56,386 nt of DNA. Source: an uncultured Pseudomonas sp. Lineage in GTDB: Bacteria; Pseudomonadota; Gammaproteobacteria; Pseudomonadales; Pseudomonadaceae. The DNA is taken from positions 1 to 56,386 of the forward strand of contig NZ_CAMPHI010000038.1 of assembly GCF_946885955.1 (NCBI RefSeq), written 5' to 3'. Shown piece after piece: positions 36,439 through 44,688 of the stretch. The notes beneath the pieces are model-generated. The model worked only from the letters and a program-made list of their open reading frames with translations. It was not told the DNA's origin and did no database searches. The position numbers and the translations under genes were made by a program. Every line of letters starts with the position of its first letter. Positions within the stretch are counted from its first letter, which is position 1.

Positions 36439-37194
36439 ATGGATAACTCCACCCCCGCGCCCCGCGTTCGCCGCAAGCACCGCAGCCTTGCCCAGGAGCT
36501 GGTGACCGAACTCTCCCAGCGCATTCGCGATGGTGTGATCAAGCGCGGGGACAAGTTGCCGACCGAGTCGGCGATCATGGAAGAGCAGGGCGTCAGCCGC
36601 ACCGTGGTGCGCGAAGCGCTGTCGCGTTTGCAGGCCTCCGGTCTGGTGGAAACCCGTCACGGTATCGGCACTTTCGTGCTCGACACGCCGAGCCCCAGCG
36701 GCTTTCGTATCGACCCGGCAACCATCGTCACCCTGCGCGATGTGCTGGCGATTCTCGAGCTGCGCATCAGCCTGGAGGTGGAGTCGGCGGGCCTGGCGGC
36801 GCAGCGGCGCAGTGCCGAGCAACTGACGGCCATGCGCGCGGCCCTGGATGCCCTGGGTTACAGCGTGGCCCGCGAAGGCGATGCGGTGGCCTCGGATTTC
36901 CAGTTCCACCTGCTGATCGCCGAGGCGACCGGCAACCGCTACTTCACCGACATCATGAGCCACCTGGGCACCAGTATCATCCCGCGCACGCGGCTGAATT
37001 CGGCGCGTATCGCCCAGGATGACCAGCAGCATTACCTGGCGCGCCTGAGCCGCGAACACGAACAGATCTTCGAAGCCATCGCCCGCCAGGACTCCGATGC
37101 CGCCCGCGCCGCCATGCGTTTGCACCTGACCAACAGCCGCGAGCGCCTGCGTCAGGCCCACGAGGCGGCCGAGGCGCAAGCGCAGCAGGCCTGA
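36439..37194 (+). CDS. FadR-subfamily GntR transcriptional regulator (FCD domain)
   Basis: 251-residue regulator. The winged helix at residues about 12-80 shows the GntR signature (LAQELVTELSQRIRDGVIKRGDKLPTE in parts: RDGVIKRGDKLPTES, VSRTVVREALSRLQASGL). The C-terminal FCD ligand domain (about 95-225) has the metal/ligand residues in DFQFHLLIAEATGN and SREHEQIFEAI. FadR-subfamily regulators bind TNGTNNNACNA-type sites, which the five operators in this island match exactly. The likely inducer is an aldarate or uronate, by analogy to related regulators of hexarate use. An upstream in-frame ATG at 36397 is an alternative start. Confidence 0.88.
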   Translation: MDNSTPAPRVRRKHRSLAQELVTELSQRIRDGVIKRGDKLPTESAIMEEQGVSRTVVREALSRLQASGLVETRHGIGTFVLDTPSPSGFRIDPATIVTLRDVLAILELRISLEVESAGLAAQRRSAEQLTAMRAALDALGYSVAREGDAVASDFQFHLLIAEATGNRYFTDIMSHLGTSIIPRTRLNSARIAQDDQQHYLARLSREHEQIFEAIARQDSDAARAAMRLHLTNSRERLRQAHEAAEAQAQQA

Positions 37195-37199
37195 ATCGA

Positions 37200-38111
37200 T
37201 CACGTCGGACGGCGATAGGTCAGCAGTACGATGCCGCCGACCACGATCAGGCCGCCGACGATCTGCAGGCCGTTGAGCAACTGGCCGAGGATCAGCCAGC
37301 CGAACAGCAGCCCGGCGACCGGTTCGATGTTCATCACCGGCGCGTTGCGCGCGATATCCAGCCGTGGCAGCAGAATGAACAGGGTGGAAAACGCCGCGCC
37401 GTAGAGCAGCACCAGGCAACCGAGGGCCAGCCAGCCGGCACTGGCGGTGGGCGGGTTCATCCCTCCCGGGAGCAAGCCGCCGGCCCCGGCCAGCGCCGAA
37501 GCGGCAAACACCACCGATAGCGTCAGCATGCTGCGCACCGTGCCCGGCATGCCGCTGAGCTTGTGCTCGGTGACCCACAGGGCGCAGGCGAACACCGCGG
37601 CGCCGGTCAGGCCGAATAGCACGCCCTCGACCCAGCGCGCATCCACTGAGCGCTGCCCGGCCAACTGCGTCGGCACATCCAGCGCCAGCAGCAGGCCGAT
37701 CAGGATCATCCCCATCAACAGCGCGACCCGCCGCGTCGGTCGCGGCCCGCCCAGGGCCCAGGTCAACAGCGCCAGCAGAATGGGCGCGAGGTTGACCACC
37801 AGCAGCGCCAGCGCCACGGGAATCCGCGCCACCGCCGAATAGATGCAGAAGCTCTGTATCGCGATCAACAGACCGAGCAGCAACTGCCAGCCCCAGGTCT
37901 GCCGCGACATGCGCAGCGAATCGCCGCGCCACAGCACCAGTGCGGTCAGCGCCAGGGCGGTGACGCCCGCGCGGCAGAGCATCGCCAGTAGCAGGCCGGT
38001 GTCGTGGTCGAAGGCGATCCGTGCGGCGATATGGTTGGCGGCAAAGGAGCAGGCCAGGGACGCCAGGATGACTACGGCGAGATGCCGGGGAAACAACGCG
38101 GGAGCGGGCAT
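37200..38111 (-). CDS. EamA family (DMT) transporter
   Basis: 303-residue permease with ten predicted helices in two EamA repeats (residues about 8-135 and 158-295). Members export or import metabolites and the substrate is unknown. It follows dctM by 72 bases on the same strand, a spacer holding a GGCGCC...GGCGCC hairpin, and it converges on gntR (5-base gap). It may be the last gene of the udh-TRAP operon, so a pathway intermediate or uronate is a possible substrate, but this is inference. Confidence 0.85.
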   Translation of the reverse strand: MPAPALFPRHLAVVILASLACSFAANHIAARIAFDHDTGLLLAMLCRAGVTALALTALVLWRGDSLRMSRQTWGWQLLLGLLIAIQSFCIYSAVARIPVALALLVVNLAPILLALLTWALGGPRPTRRVALLMGMILIGLLLALDVPTQLAGQRSVDARWVEGVLFGLTGAAVFACALWVTEHKLSGMPGTVRSMLTLSVVFAASALAGAGGLLPGGMNPPTASAGWLALGCLVLLYGAAFSTLFILLPRLDIARNAPVMNIEPVAGLLFGWLILGQLLNGLQIVGGLIVVGGIVLLTYRRPT

Positions 38112-38183
38112 AAGGCGGGTGAGAGTCCTGAGAACTGAGGCGGGAAAGGCGCCTGGGCGGCGCCCCTCCCGGGCGGCGAAAAT

Positions 38184-39464
38184 CTATAACACCGCGTTCG
38201 GCAGCCATAGCGAAATGGCCGGAATATAAGTCACCGCCAGCAACACCATGAACAGCGCCACGTAGAACGGCAGTAGGGCCTTGACCGTGTTCTCGATGCT
38301 GACCTTGCCGATCGCCGCACCGACGAACAGCACCGCGCCCACCGGCGGGGTGATCAGCCCGATGCCCAGGTTGACCAGCATGATCATGCCGAAATGCACC
38401 GGGTCGACGCCGATATTGACCACCACCGGCAGCAGGATCGGCGTGAGGATCAGGATCAGCGGCGCCATGTCCATCAGCGTACCCAGGCCCAGCAACATGA
38501 AGTTGATGCACATCAGGATCACATAGCGGTTGTCCGACAGGGTCAGGAACAGCGTGGTGATCTTCGCCGGGATCTGCATCAGGGTCATGATGTAGCCGAA
38601 GCTGGCGGCGAAGGCGATCAGGATCATCACGATCGACAGGGTGCGCACCGTGCGGTGCAGCAGCTTGGGCAGGTCGCGCCATTTGTAGTCGCGGTAGACG
38701 AACATGGTGACGAAGAACGCCCAGACCACGGCGATCGCCGCCGACTCGGTGGCGGTGAAAACACCGGAGAGGATGCCGCCGAGGATGATGAACATGGTCA
38801 TCAGGCCCCACAGCGCTTCCGCGCAGATCTTCAACGCCTGCCGCAGCGGGATGACTTCGCCCTTGGGGTAATTGCGCTTGTGCGCGAAGTACAGGCACAT
38901 ACCCATCATCACCGCGCTGAGCAGCAGCCCCGGGCCGATCCCGGCGATAAACAGCGAGGCGATCGACACCGTGCCGCCGGCGGCCAGGCTGTAGAGCACC
39001 GAATTGTGGCTCGGCGGGGTGAGCAGCGCCTGTACCGAGCCGCTGACGGTGACCGCCGTGGAATACTCGCGCGGGTAGCCCTTGCGTTCCATTTCCGGGA
39101 TCAGCACCGAGCCGACCGAGGCGGTGTCGGCCAGGGACGAGCCGGAGATGGCGCCGAAGAAGGTCGAGGCCATGATATTGACCAGCGACAGGCCGCCGCG
39201 GATAAAGCCGACCAGCACGCTGGCGAAGTTCACCAGGCGCCGCGACATGCCGCCCTCGGCCATGATCGCGCCGGCCAGGACGAAGAACGGGATGGCCAGC
39301 AGGGAAAACTTGGTGACGCCGCCAGCGATCTGGATCATCACCGCATGCAGCGGAATATCGATGTACCAGGCGCCGATCAGCGCGGAAATGCCCAGGGAAT
39401 AGGCCACGGGCACGCGCAGCAGAATCAGCACGATAAAGCTGCCGAGCAGGATCAAGGCATCCAT
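38184..39464 (-). CDS. TRAP transporter large permease (DctM-type)
   Basis: 426-residue permease with 12 or so helices that carries the substrate and Na+ in TRAP systems. Family segments include PFFVLAGAIMAEGGMSRRLVNF (read PFFVLAGAIMAEGG), FFGAISGSSLADTASVGSVL and PPVGAVLFVGAAIG. It overlaps dctQ by one base and belongs to the udh-lactonase-dctPQM unit, suggesting uptake of hexuronates. Confidence 0.93.
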   Translation of the reverse strand: MDALILLGSFIVLILLRVPVAYSLGISALIGAWYIDIPLHAVMIQIAGGVTKFSLLAIPFFVLAGAIMAEGGMSRRLVNFASVLVGFIRGGLSLVNIMASTFFGAISGSSLADTASVGSVLIPEMERKGYPREYSTAVTVSGSVQALLTPPSHNSVLYSLAAGGTVSIASLFIAGIGPGLLLSAVMMGMCLYFAHKRNYPKGEVIPLRQALKICAEALWGLMTMFIILGGILSGVFTATESAAIAVVWAFFVTMFVYRDYKWRDLPKLLHRTVRTLSIVMILIAFAASFGYIMTLMQIPAKITTLFLTLSDNRYVILMCINFMLLGLGTLMDMAPLILILTPILLPVVVNIGVDPVHFGMIMLVNLGIGLITPPVGAVLFVGAAIGKVSIENTVKALLPFYVALFMVLLAVTYIPAISLWLPNAVL

Positions 39465-39991
39465 TACACGGCCTCCTTGCTGTCTTCGAGCAGTTCGTAG
39501 TTAACCGCGCGCCTGTGGCTCTGGTCGCCGAACAGCAGTTTCTCGAGGATAAAGATCAGGGTCAGAAAACCACCGAGCGGAATCGGTGCGTAGCTGATGC
39601 CCACGCGTAGCGTCGGCAGGGTGCTCATGAACTGGTTCCAGGTGGCGCTGCACAGCTTGATACCCCAGATGGTCATGAACAGGCAGATCGACGCCATCAG
39701 CAGTTGCACCAGCACGCCGATAGCCGGCTGCCAGGCTTGCGGCAGGCGATCGGTAAAGCTGGTGACCGCCATATGGGCGCCGGCGCGATAGCTGGCGGCG
39801 GCGCCGACGAAGGTGAACAGCACCATCAGCAGGATCGATACCGGCTCCGGCCAGCCGGCGCCATTGCCCAGCACGTAGCGGGCGAAAATGCCCCAGGGAA
39901 TGATCAGCGCCATGACCGCGATGGCCAGGCCCGCGACCCAGATGCAGGTCAGGTAGATCGCGTCGTTGACGCGCAACAGCGTGTTTTTCAT
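39464..39991 (-). CDS. TRAP transporter small permease (DctQ-type)
   Basis: 175-residue four-helix subunit of the TRAP membrane complex, with IIPWGIFARYVLGNGAGWPEPVSILL as the family core (RYVLGNGAGWPEP visible at about residues 38-50). It would scaffold the DctM-type subunit and dock the binding protein coded upstream. Starts 64 bases after dctP. Confidence 0.92.
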   Translation of the reverse strand: MKNTLLRVNDAIYLTCIWVAGLAIAVMALIIPWGIFARYVLGNGAGWPEPVSILLMVLFTFVGAAASYRAGAHMAVTSFTDRLPQAWQPAIGVLVQLLMASICLFMTIWGIKLCSATWNQFMSTLPTLRVGISYAPIPLGGFLTLIFILEKLLFGDQSHRRAVNYELLEDSKEAV

Positions 39992-40055
39992 GAGACTTCA
40001 CCACGGGTGGCGACGGCGGGCAGCCGTCGCCACGACGTTCTTCAGAGTGACCGGT

Positions 40056-41030
40056 TTACTGGACCGCTTCGATACGCTTGATCAGCTCCGCATAGGGCGC
40101 GCCGTATTTGGCACGTACTGGCGCGGTGGCGTCGTAGAACGGCTTCTTGTCGACCGTGATGAACTCCACGCCGGCTTCCTTGAGCGCTTTTTCGCTGCTG
40201 GCGGATTTCTCGTCCCACAGCTTACGCTCTTCGAGCTGGGCCTCATGGGCGTACTTTTTCACCAGAACCTGCTGCTCGGGGGTGAGTTCGTTCCAGGTGG
40301 TCTTGGACATCACGATGGGCTCGGGCAGGATCAGGTGACCGGTCAGGGTGTAGTACTTGGCGGAGCGGTAGTGGTTCTGCTCGAGCATCGACGGCGGATT
40401 GTTCTCGGCGCCGTCGACCACCCCGGTCTGCAGGGCGCTGAACAGTTCGCCGAAGTCCATGGCGATACCGTTGGCGCCCATGGCGTCGAGGGTGTCGATG
40501 AACAGCGGGTTGCCCATCACGCGGATCTTCATGCCCTTGAGGTCTTCGATGCTGCGCACCGGCTTCTTGGTGTAGAGGTTGCGCACACCGCCATCCATCC
40601 AGGCCAGGCCGACCATGTTGAATTCGGAGTTGGTGATCTTGTCGAGGATTTCCTGGCCGATCTCGCCGTCGATCACCGCGCGCATATGCGCGTTGTCGCG
40701 GAAGATGAACGGCATGTTGAACACGTTGACGTCCGGTACCACCGGGCCGACCGTGCCGAGGCTGACGCGGGTCATCTGCACGGCACCGATCTGCACCTGC
40801 TCGACCACTTCCTTCTCCGAGCCGAGTACGCCGCCAGCGAACATCTTGAACTGCAGTTCGCCGTTGGTGGCTTTTTCGAGTTTCTCGCCCATGTGTTCCT
40901 GGGCGACCACGGTCGGGTAGCCGGCGGGGTGAATCTCGGCGATCTTCAGGGTCATGCTGGCCTGGGCCAATCCGCTGACGCAGAAGGCAAAGGGCAGGGC
41001 GGCGATAAGCAACTTGCGTTTGAAATTCAT
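40056..41030 (-). CDS. TRAP transporter substrate-binding protein (DctP-type), probably hexuronate-specific
   Basis: 324-residue periplasmic protein with a signal peptide (MNFKRKLLIAALPFAFCVSG, cleaved near residue 24-25). The DctP fold is seen in AEIHPAGYPTVVAQEHMGEK at the mature start, and the carboxylate-binding arginine is expected in LKGMKIRVMGNPLF (about residue 173). The protein resembles TRAP receptors shown elsewhere to bind D-glucuronate and D-galacturonate. Cotranscription with uronate dehydrogenase supports that ligand. GGAGATTCAG precedes the ATG at 41030. Confidence 0.9.
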   Translation of the reverse strand: MNFKRKLLIAALPFAFCVSGLAQASMTLKIAEIHPAGYPTVVAQEHMGEKLEKATNGELQFKMFAGGVLGSEKEVVEQVQIGAVQMTRVSLGTVGPVVPDVNVFNMPFIFRDNAHMRAVIDGEIGQEILDKITNSEFNMVGLAWMDGGVRNLYTKKPVRSIEDLKGMKIRVMGNPLFIDTLDAMGANGIAMDFGELFSALQTGVVDGAENNPPSMLEQNHYRSAKYYTLTGHLILPEPIVMSKTTWNELTPEQQVLVKKYAHEAQLEERKLWDEKSASSEKALKEAGVEFITVDKKPFYDATAPVRAKYGAPYAELIKRIEAVQ

Positions 41031-41123
41031 CTGAATCTCCGTCTTGTTTTTGTTGGTTGGGCAGCGTTGCGAGCAGCGAGGCACGACCGCCAGGGGCGTG
41101 CCCCATTCGGGTTGAAACAATGA

Positions 41124-42011
41124 TCAGGTGCTGAAATACGGCTCCTCCAGCCCGCCGACGCCAGGCGTCAGGGCGAACACCCCGCCAGCCAGGGGCTGTT
41201 CGGTGAGGTCGCCGCCGGGGCGGATCGAGGTGACGAACAGGGTGTCCAGGTTGCGCCCGCCGAAGGCGCACATGGTCGGCTTCTTCACCGGTACGGCGAG
41301 GGAGCGATCGAGCTTGCCGGCCGGGGTGAAGCGATGGATCAGGCCGGCATCGTTGCCGCAGATCCAGTAGCAGCCCTCGGCGTCCACCGCCGCGCCATCG
41401 GGGCGGCCGGGGTAGTCCTGCATGTCGACGAACAGCCGGCGGTTATGCGGCGTGCCGCTGTCGGTGTCGTAATCGAAGGCCCAGATCGCCTGCACCGAGG
41501 GGTGCGAGTCGGACAGGTACAGGGTTTTGCCGTCGGGGCTGAAGGCCAGGCCGTTGGGCACGATAAAACCGTCGAGCTGCGCGGTCAGCGCTTCGGCCTG
41601 CCCGGCCTGATACCGGTACATTGCGCCAACCGCCATGCCCGCGGCCATGTCCATAAGCATGCTGCCGACCCAGAAACGGCCTTGACGGTCGCAGCGGCCA
41701 TCGTTGAAGCGCATGCCGGGCAGGGCGTGTTCGACTCCCGTCAGTTGACTGCTGATCAGGCTGCCGTCGCTGCCGGCGCTCAAATGAAACAGGCCACTCT
41801 GCATCCCGGCGATCCAGCTGCCGTCGCGTTGGCGGGCGATGCAGGCGAGCATTTCGCCGGCCTCCCAGTGCTGCGTGCGGTTGTCCGCCGCGCTCCAGCG
41901 GTGCAGGCGTCTGGCCGGAATATCGACCCAGTACAGGGCCTGTTCCGGGGCGCTCCATACCGGGCTTTCGCCGGTGGCGTTGCGGGCGTCGAGAATCAAT
42001 TCAGCGTGCAT
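41124..42011 (-). CDS. SMP-30/gluconolactonase family aldarolactonase (UxuL-like)
   Basis: 295-residue six-bladed propeller lactonase. The metal ligand glutamate is in GESPVW (E15), and further ligand positions are the asparagine in VPNGLAFSPDGKTLYLSD (about residue 152) and the aspartate in RPDGAAVDAEG (about 203). SMP-30 enzymes placed beside uronate dehydrogenase hydrolyse the galactaro- or glucaro-1,5-lactone made by Udh. The same pairing is known from P. syringae, which supports the assignment. Located 58 bases downstream of udh. Confidence 0.9.
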   Translation of the reverse strand: MHAELILDARNATGESPVWSAPEQALYWVDIPARRLHRWSAADNRTQHWEAGEMLACIARQRDGSWIAGMQSGLFHLSAGSDGSLISSQLTGVEHALPGMRFNDGRCDRQGRFWVGSMLMDMAAGMAVGAMYRYQAGQAEALTAQLDGFIVPNGLAFSPDGKTLYLSDSHPSVQAIWAFDYDTDSGTPHNRRLFVDMQDYPGRPDGAAVDAEGCYWICGNDAGLIHRFTPAGKLDRSLAVPVKKPTMCAFGGRNLDTLFVTSIRPGGDLTEQPLAGGVFALTPGVGGLEEPYFST

Positions 42012-42069
42012 GGCAGCTCGGTTCTCTGGTTGTTTTTATCTGTTGTTATCGGGTGGCGCGCGTGGTCTT

Positions 42070-42897
42070 TCAGTCGTCGCCGAACGGGCCGGCGACGACA
42101 AAGGCACCGCCCTGGTAGATCATCGCCGGGTCGTCGGCGGCCGGCATGGGCTGGGCTTCGACCCGCTCGCGGAACTGTGCGGAACTGTCCTGCGGCTGGT
42201 AACCGAGGTGCGCGGCGAGGTGGTTGTCCCACCAGACCTTGTCGTTATCGGACACGCCGTAGACCACGGTGTGGCCGACATCCGGTGTATAGAGCGCGCG
42301 CTCGATCAGCTGGGTCAGGTCGCGGTAGCTCAACCAGGTGCTCATCATTCGGCGGTTCTGCGGCTCGGCAAAGGAGGAGCCGATGCGGATGCTCACGGTC
42401 TCGATGCCATAGCGGTCGAAGTAGAAACTGGCCATGTCCTCGCCGTAGGACTTGGACAGGCCGTAGTAGCTGTCAGGGCGGCGCGGGGAGTGGGCATCGA
42501 TGGTTTCGCTCTGCTGGTAGAAACCGATCACATGGTTGGAGCTGGCGAAGATCACCCGCTTGACCCCATGCCGGCGCGCCGCTTCATAGATATGGAACAC
42601 ACCGCAGATATTGGCGCCGAGAATCTCCTCGAACGGCCGCTCGACCGACACCCCACCGAAATGCAGGATGGCATCGACGCCTTCGACGAGTTGATGCACG
42701 GCGGCCTTGTCGGCCAGGTCGCAGACTTGAACTTCCTCGTGCTCGCCGCTGGCCGGTGCCATCGCAGCGATGTCGGAGAGGCGCAGGACCTTGGCGTAAG
42801 GCCGCAGGCTTTCGCGCAAAACCTTACCCAGGCCACCAGCCGCGCCGGTCAGGAGCAGGCGGTTGAAGGGTTGTTGGGCGTTAACAGTCGTGGTCAT
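42070..42897 (-). CDS. udh: Uronate dehydrogenase (NAD+)
   Basis: 275-residue extended SDR that oxidises D-galacturonate and D-glucuronate to their aldaro-1,5-lactones. It has the nucleotide motif TGAAGGLGK (17-25), the catalytic Y145 and K149 in YYGLSKSYGED, and the strongly conserved stretches FASSNHVIGFYQQSE and SIRIGSSFAEPQNRRM that characterise Pseudomonas Udh. Length equals that of the P. syringae enzyme. First gene of the udh-lactonase-TRAP operon, with a clear promoter and operator upstream. Confidence 0.95.
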   Translation of the reverse strand: MTTTVNAQQPFNRLLLTGAAGGLGKVLRESLRPYAKVLRLSDIAAMAPASGEHEEVQVCDLADKAAVHQLVEGVDAILHFGGVSVERPFEEILGANICGVFHIYEAARRHGVKRVIFASSNHVIGFYQQSETIDAHSPRRPDSYYGLSKSYGEDMASFYFDRYGIETVSIRIGSSFAEPQNRRMMSTWLSYRDLTQLIERALYTPDVGHTVVYGVSDNDKVWWDNHLAAHLGYQPQDSSAQFRERVEAQPMPAADDPAMIYQGGAFVVAGPFGDD

Positions 42898-42933
42898 GGC
42901 GGGGCTCTGCTCTTGTTATTGGATATGTCATCT

Positions 42934-42946
42934 GTTGTCGTATGAC
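42934..42946 (-). promoter_or_regulatory. GntR/FadR-type operator A upstream of udh
   Basis: Minus-strand GTCATACGACAAC fits GTYRTACGAYRAC. It begins 8 bases downstream of the predicted -10 box, so it covers the transcription start, as expected for a repressor site. Confidence 0.8.
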
Positions 42947-42954
42947 TTGCATGG

Positions 42955-42984
42955 ATTATCATCAGTGATCAGCGCATTTGTCAA
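42955..42984 (-). promoter_or_regulatory. Predicted sigma70 promoter of the udh-TRAP operon
   Basis: Minus-strand TTGACA (42984-42979), 18-base spacer, GATAAT (42960-42955). The sequence and its distance to the operator closely match the promoter at 49646-49675, and the GGATTATCATCAG stretch is shared. Confidence 0.8.
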
Positions 42985-43188
42985 CGCGACCATAGTGGAA
43001 ATGTCCGACCTATTTGCATGGCTGAGGAAGACCGAACGCTGGGCGATAACCGCGTTTCCTGCACGATTGAAGAAAGACTGGATCGCTCTAACATGCATGC
43101 CTGAGCGTTCCTCTAGACCAGGTCATGCGAACTCGTAACCCGTGCGAACTTGGACCATTGCGGTCGTCGGCGCGTTCTGAAATATATT

Positions 43189-43201
43189 GTTGTACGACAA
43201 C
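43189..43201 (+). promoter_or_regulatory. GntR/FadR-type operator B upstream of the talarate/galactarate dehydratase
   Basis: GTTGTACGACAAC, a perfect-arm match to GTYRTACGAYRAC, directly after a TATATT (43183-43188) that could be the -10 box, and followed by GTATCTC as at operator D. It lies 72 bases before the start codon. Confidence 0.8.
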
Positions 43202-43272
43202 GTATCTCAGCGCTGGGCACCTGGCTGACCATCTGTTATCACAAAGCGCCGCTTTGCTTACGAGGAATTTGC

Positions 43273-44430
43273 ATGCTCGAACCTATTGAAAACGCCAACC
43301 TCACCGCGGACCGCATCTGCTGGATCAAACTGCGCTCGGTAAACCTGCCGCTGCAACATGCGGTCAGCGACGCCAAGGTGCTGACTGGCCGGCAAATGCC
43401 GCTGGAGGCGGTGAGCCTGCTGTTCGCCGAAATCGAAACCCTGCACGGCCATTACGGCATGGGTTTCTCCTATACCCTGCGCACCGGCGGCCCGGCGCAA
43501 TATGCCCATGCCGTGGAAGTTGCGCCGTTATTGATCGGCGAAGACCCCAACGACATCGCCAGGCTGTGGAGCAAACTGGCCTGGGCCGGCGCCTCGGTCG
43601 GCCGCAGTGGCGTGGCGGTGCAGGCCATCGCCGCGCTGGACACCGCGCTATGGGACCTCAAGGCGCGCCGCGCCAATCTGCCGTTGGCCAAACTGCTCGG
43701 CGCCCACCGTGATGCGGTGCCTTGCTACAACACTTCCGGCGGTTACCTGCAGGCCTCGATCGAGGAGGTGATAGAACGCGCCGGGCAATCCCGGGAGCGC
43801 GGTATCGGCGGGGTGAAGATCAAGGTCGGCCAGCCCGATGGCCGGATCGACCTGCAGCGCGTAGAGGCGCTGCGCAATTGTCTTGGCGAGCAGGTGCCGC
43901 TGATGGTCGACGTCAACCAGCAGTGGGATCGAACGACCGCGTTGCGCATGGGGCGCGCCCTCGAGCAGTACCAGCTGGAGTGGATCGAGGAGCCGCTGGA
44001 CGCCTACGACGTCGCCGGCCATGCCGCGCTCGCTGGGCAACTGGACACGCCGATAGGCAGCGGCGAGATGCTCTGCAGCGCTGCGGAAGTCATGGCCTAC
44101 GTGGAAGGCGGGGCGGTGGACGTGCTGATGCACGATGCGCCGCGTATCGGCGGTATCACCCCGTTTCTCAAGGTCGCCAACCTGGCCGACACTCGCGGGA
44201 TGATCCTGGCGCCGCATTTCGTCATGGAAATCCACCTGCACCTTGCGGCGGCCTACGCGCATGCCACCTGGGTCGAGCATTTCGAATGGCTGGAGCCGGC
44301 GTTCAACGAACGCCTGGAGATCCGCGACGGCAAGATGCGGGTGCCGGATCGTCCCGGCCTGGGACTGACCCTGCACGAACGGCTCGCCGGCTGGACCCTG
44401 GCGCAAAGCGAGATCGGCAAGCGTTGTTAG
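43273..44430 (+). CDS. L-talarate/galactarate dehydratase (enolase superfamily)
   Basis: 385-residue mandelate-racemase-subgroup enzyme that dehydrates galactarate or L-talarate to 5-dehydro-4-deoxy-glucarate-type products. It aligns without gaps, as far as I can judge, to Salmonella TalrD/GalrD around DAKVLTGRQ, LLWAGASVGRSG-like WAGASVGRSG, and DAYDVAGHA. Catalytic residues are in place: KIK (K182, K184), metal ligands D213, E239 and E265, and H315 in APHFVMEIH. The ATG at 43273 follows ACGAGGA. Single-gene unit divergent from udh under its own operator. Confidence 0.92.
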   Translation: MLEPIENANLTADRICWIKLRSVNLPLQHAVSDAKVLTGRQMPLEAVSLLFAEIETLHGHYGMGFSYTLRTGGPAQYAHAVEVAPLLIGEDPNDIARLWSKLAWAGASVGRSGVAVQAIAALDTALWDLKARRANLPLAKLLGAHRDAVPCYNTSGGYLQASIEEVIERAGQSRERGIGGVKIKVGQPDGRIDLQRVEALRNCLGEQVPLMVDVNQQWDRTTALRMGRALEQYQLEWIEEPLDAYDVAGHAALAGQLDTPIGSGEMLCSAAEVMAYVEGGAVDVLMHDAPRIGGITPFLKVANLADTRGMILAPHFVMEIHLHLAAAYAHATWVEHFEWLEPAFNERLEIRDGKMRVPDRPGLGLTLHERLAGWTLAQSEIGKRC

Positions 44431-44431
44431 C

Positions 44432-44452
44432 GGTGGACAAGGTCCACCCTAC
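44432..44452. repeat. Hairpin after the talarate/galactarate dehydratase gene
   Basis: GGTGGAC-AAG-GTCCACC followed by CTAC, starting one base after the stop codon. It has no U-tract, and resembles the GTAGGGTGGAC repeat family; it may limit read-through. Confidence 0.5.
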
Positions 44453-44497
44453 AACAGCGCGTTTCCCAACCCGGAGGATGCAGGCCGCTGAGCCTTT

Positions 44498-44625
44498 GTA
44501 GCCCGGATGCAATCCGGGGCGCGATGTCAGCCGTGCAAGCTTTCCCCGGATTTCATCCGGGCTATCGGGCCTGGCGATACAGCAAAAGGCGAGTGCCAAG
44601 GATCGCCAGCAAGCTGGCTCCTACA
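44498..44625. repeat. REP-like repeats in the talarate-dehydratase/tctA gap
   Basis: An inverted pair spans 44498-44565 (GTAGCCCGGATGCAATCC ... GGATTTCATCCGGGCTAT). A separate CGCCAGCAAGCTGGCTCC stretch, another Pseudomonas repeat type, lies at 44605-44622. The gap is otherwise empty between convergent genes. Confidence 0.7.
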
Positions 44626-44688
44626 AACCTGGTGATGCGGTGTCGGCCCCGTAGGTGGTTTTTCCACAGCCTATTGGGGCCATACACG

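Noticed and set aside
36385..38898. Long minus-strand frame spanning the gntR and DMT transporter region
   Set aside because: It crosses several genes with strong domain evidence in other frames; GC-rich codon bias leaves few stops in this frame.
43150..43272. Longer start for the talarate/galactarate dehydratase
   Set aside because: The extension would translate through the operator at 43189-43201; the ATG at 43273 has a good ribosome site and matches the family N-terminus.
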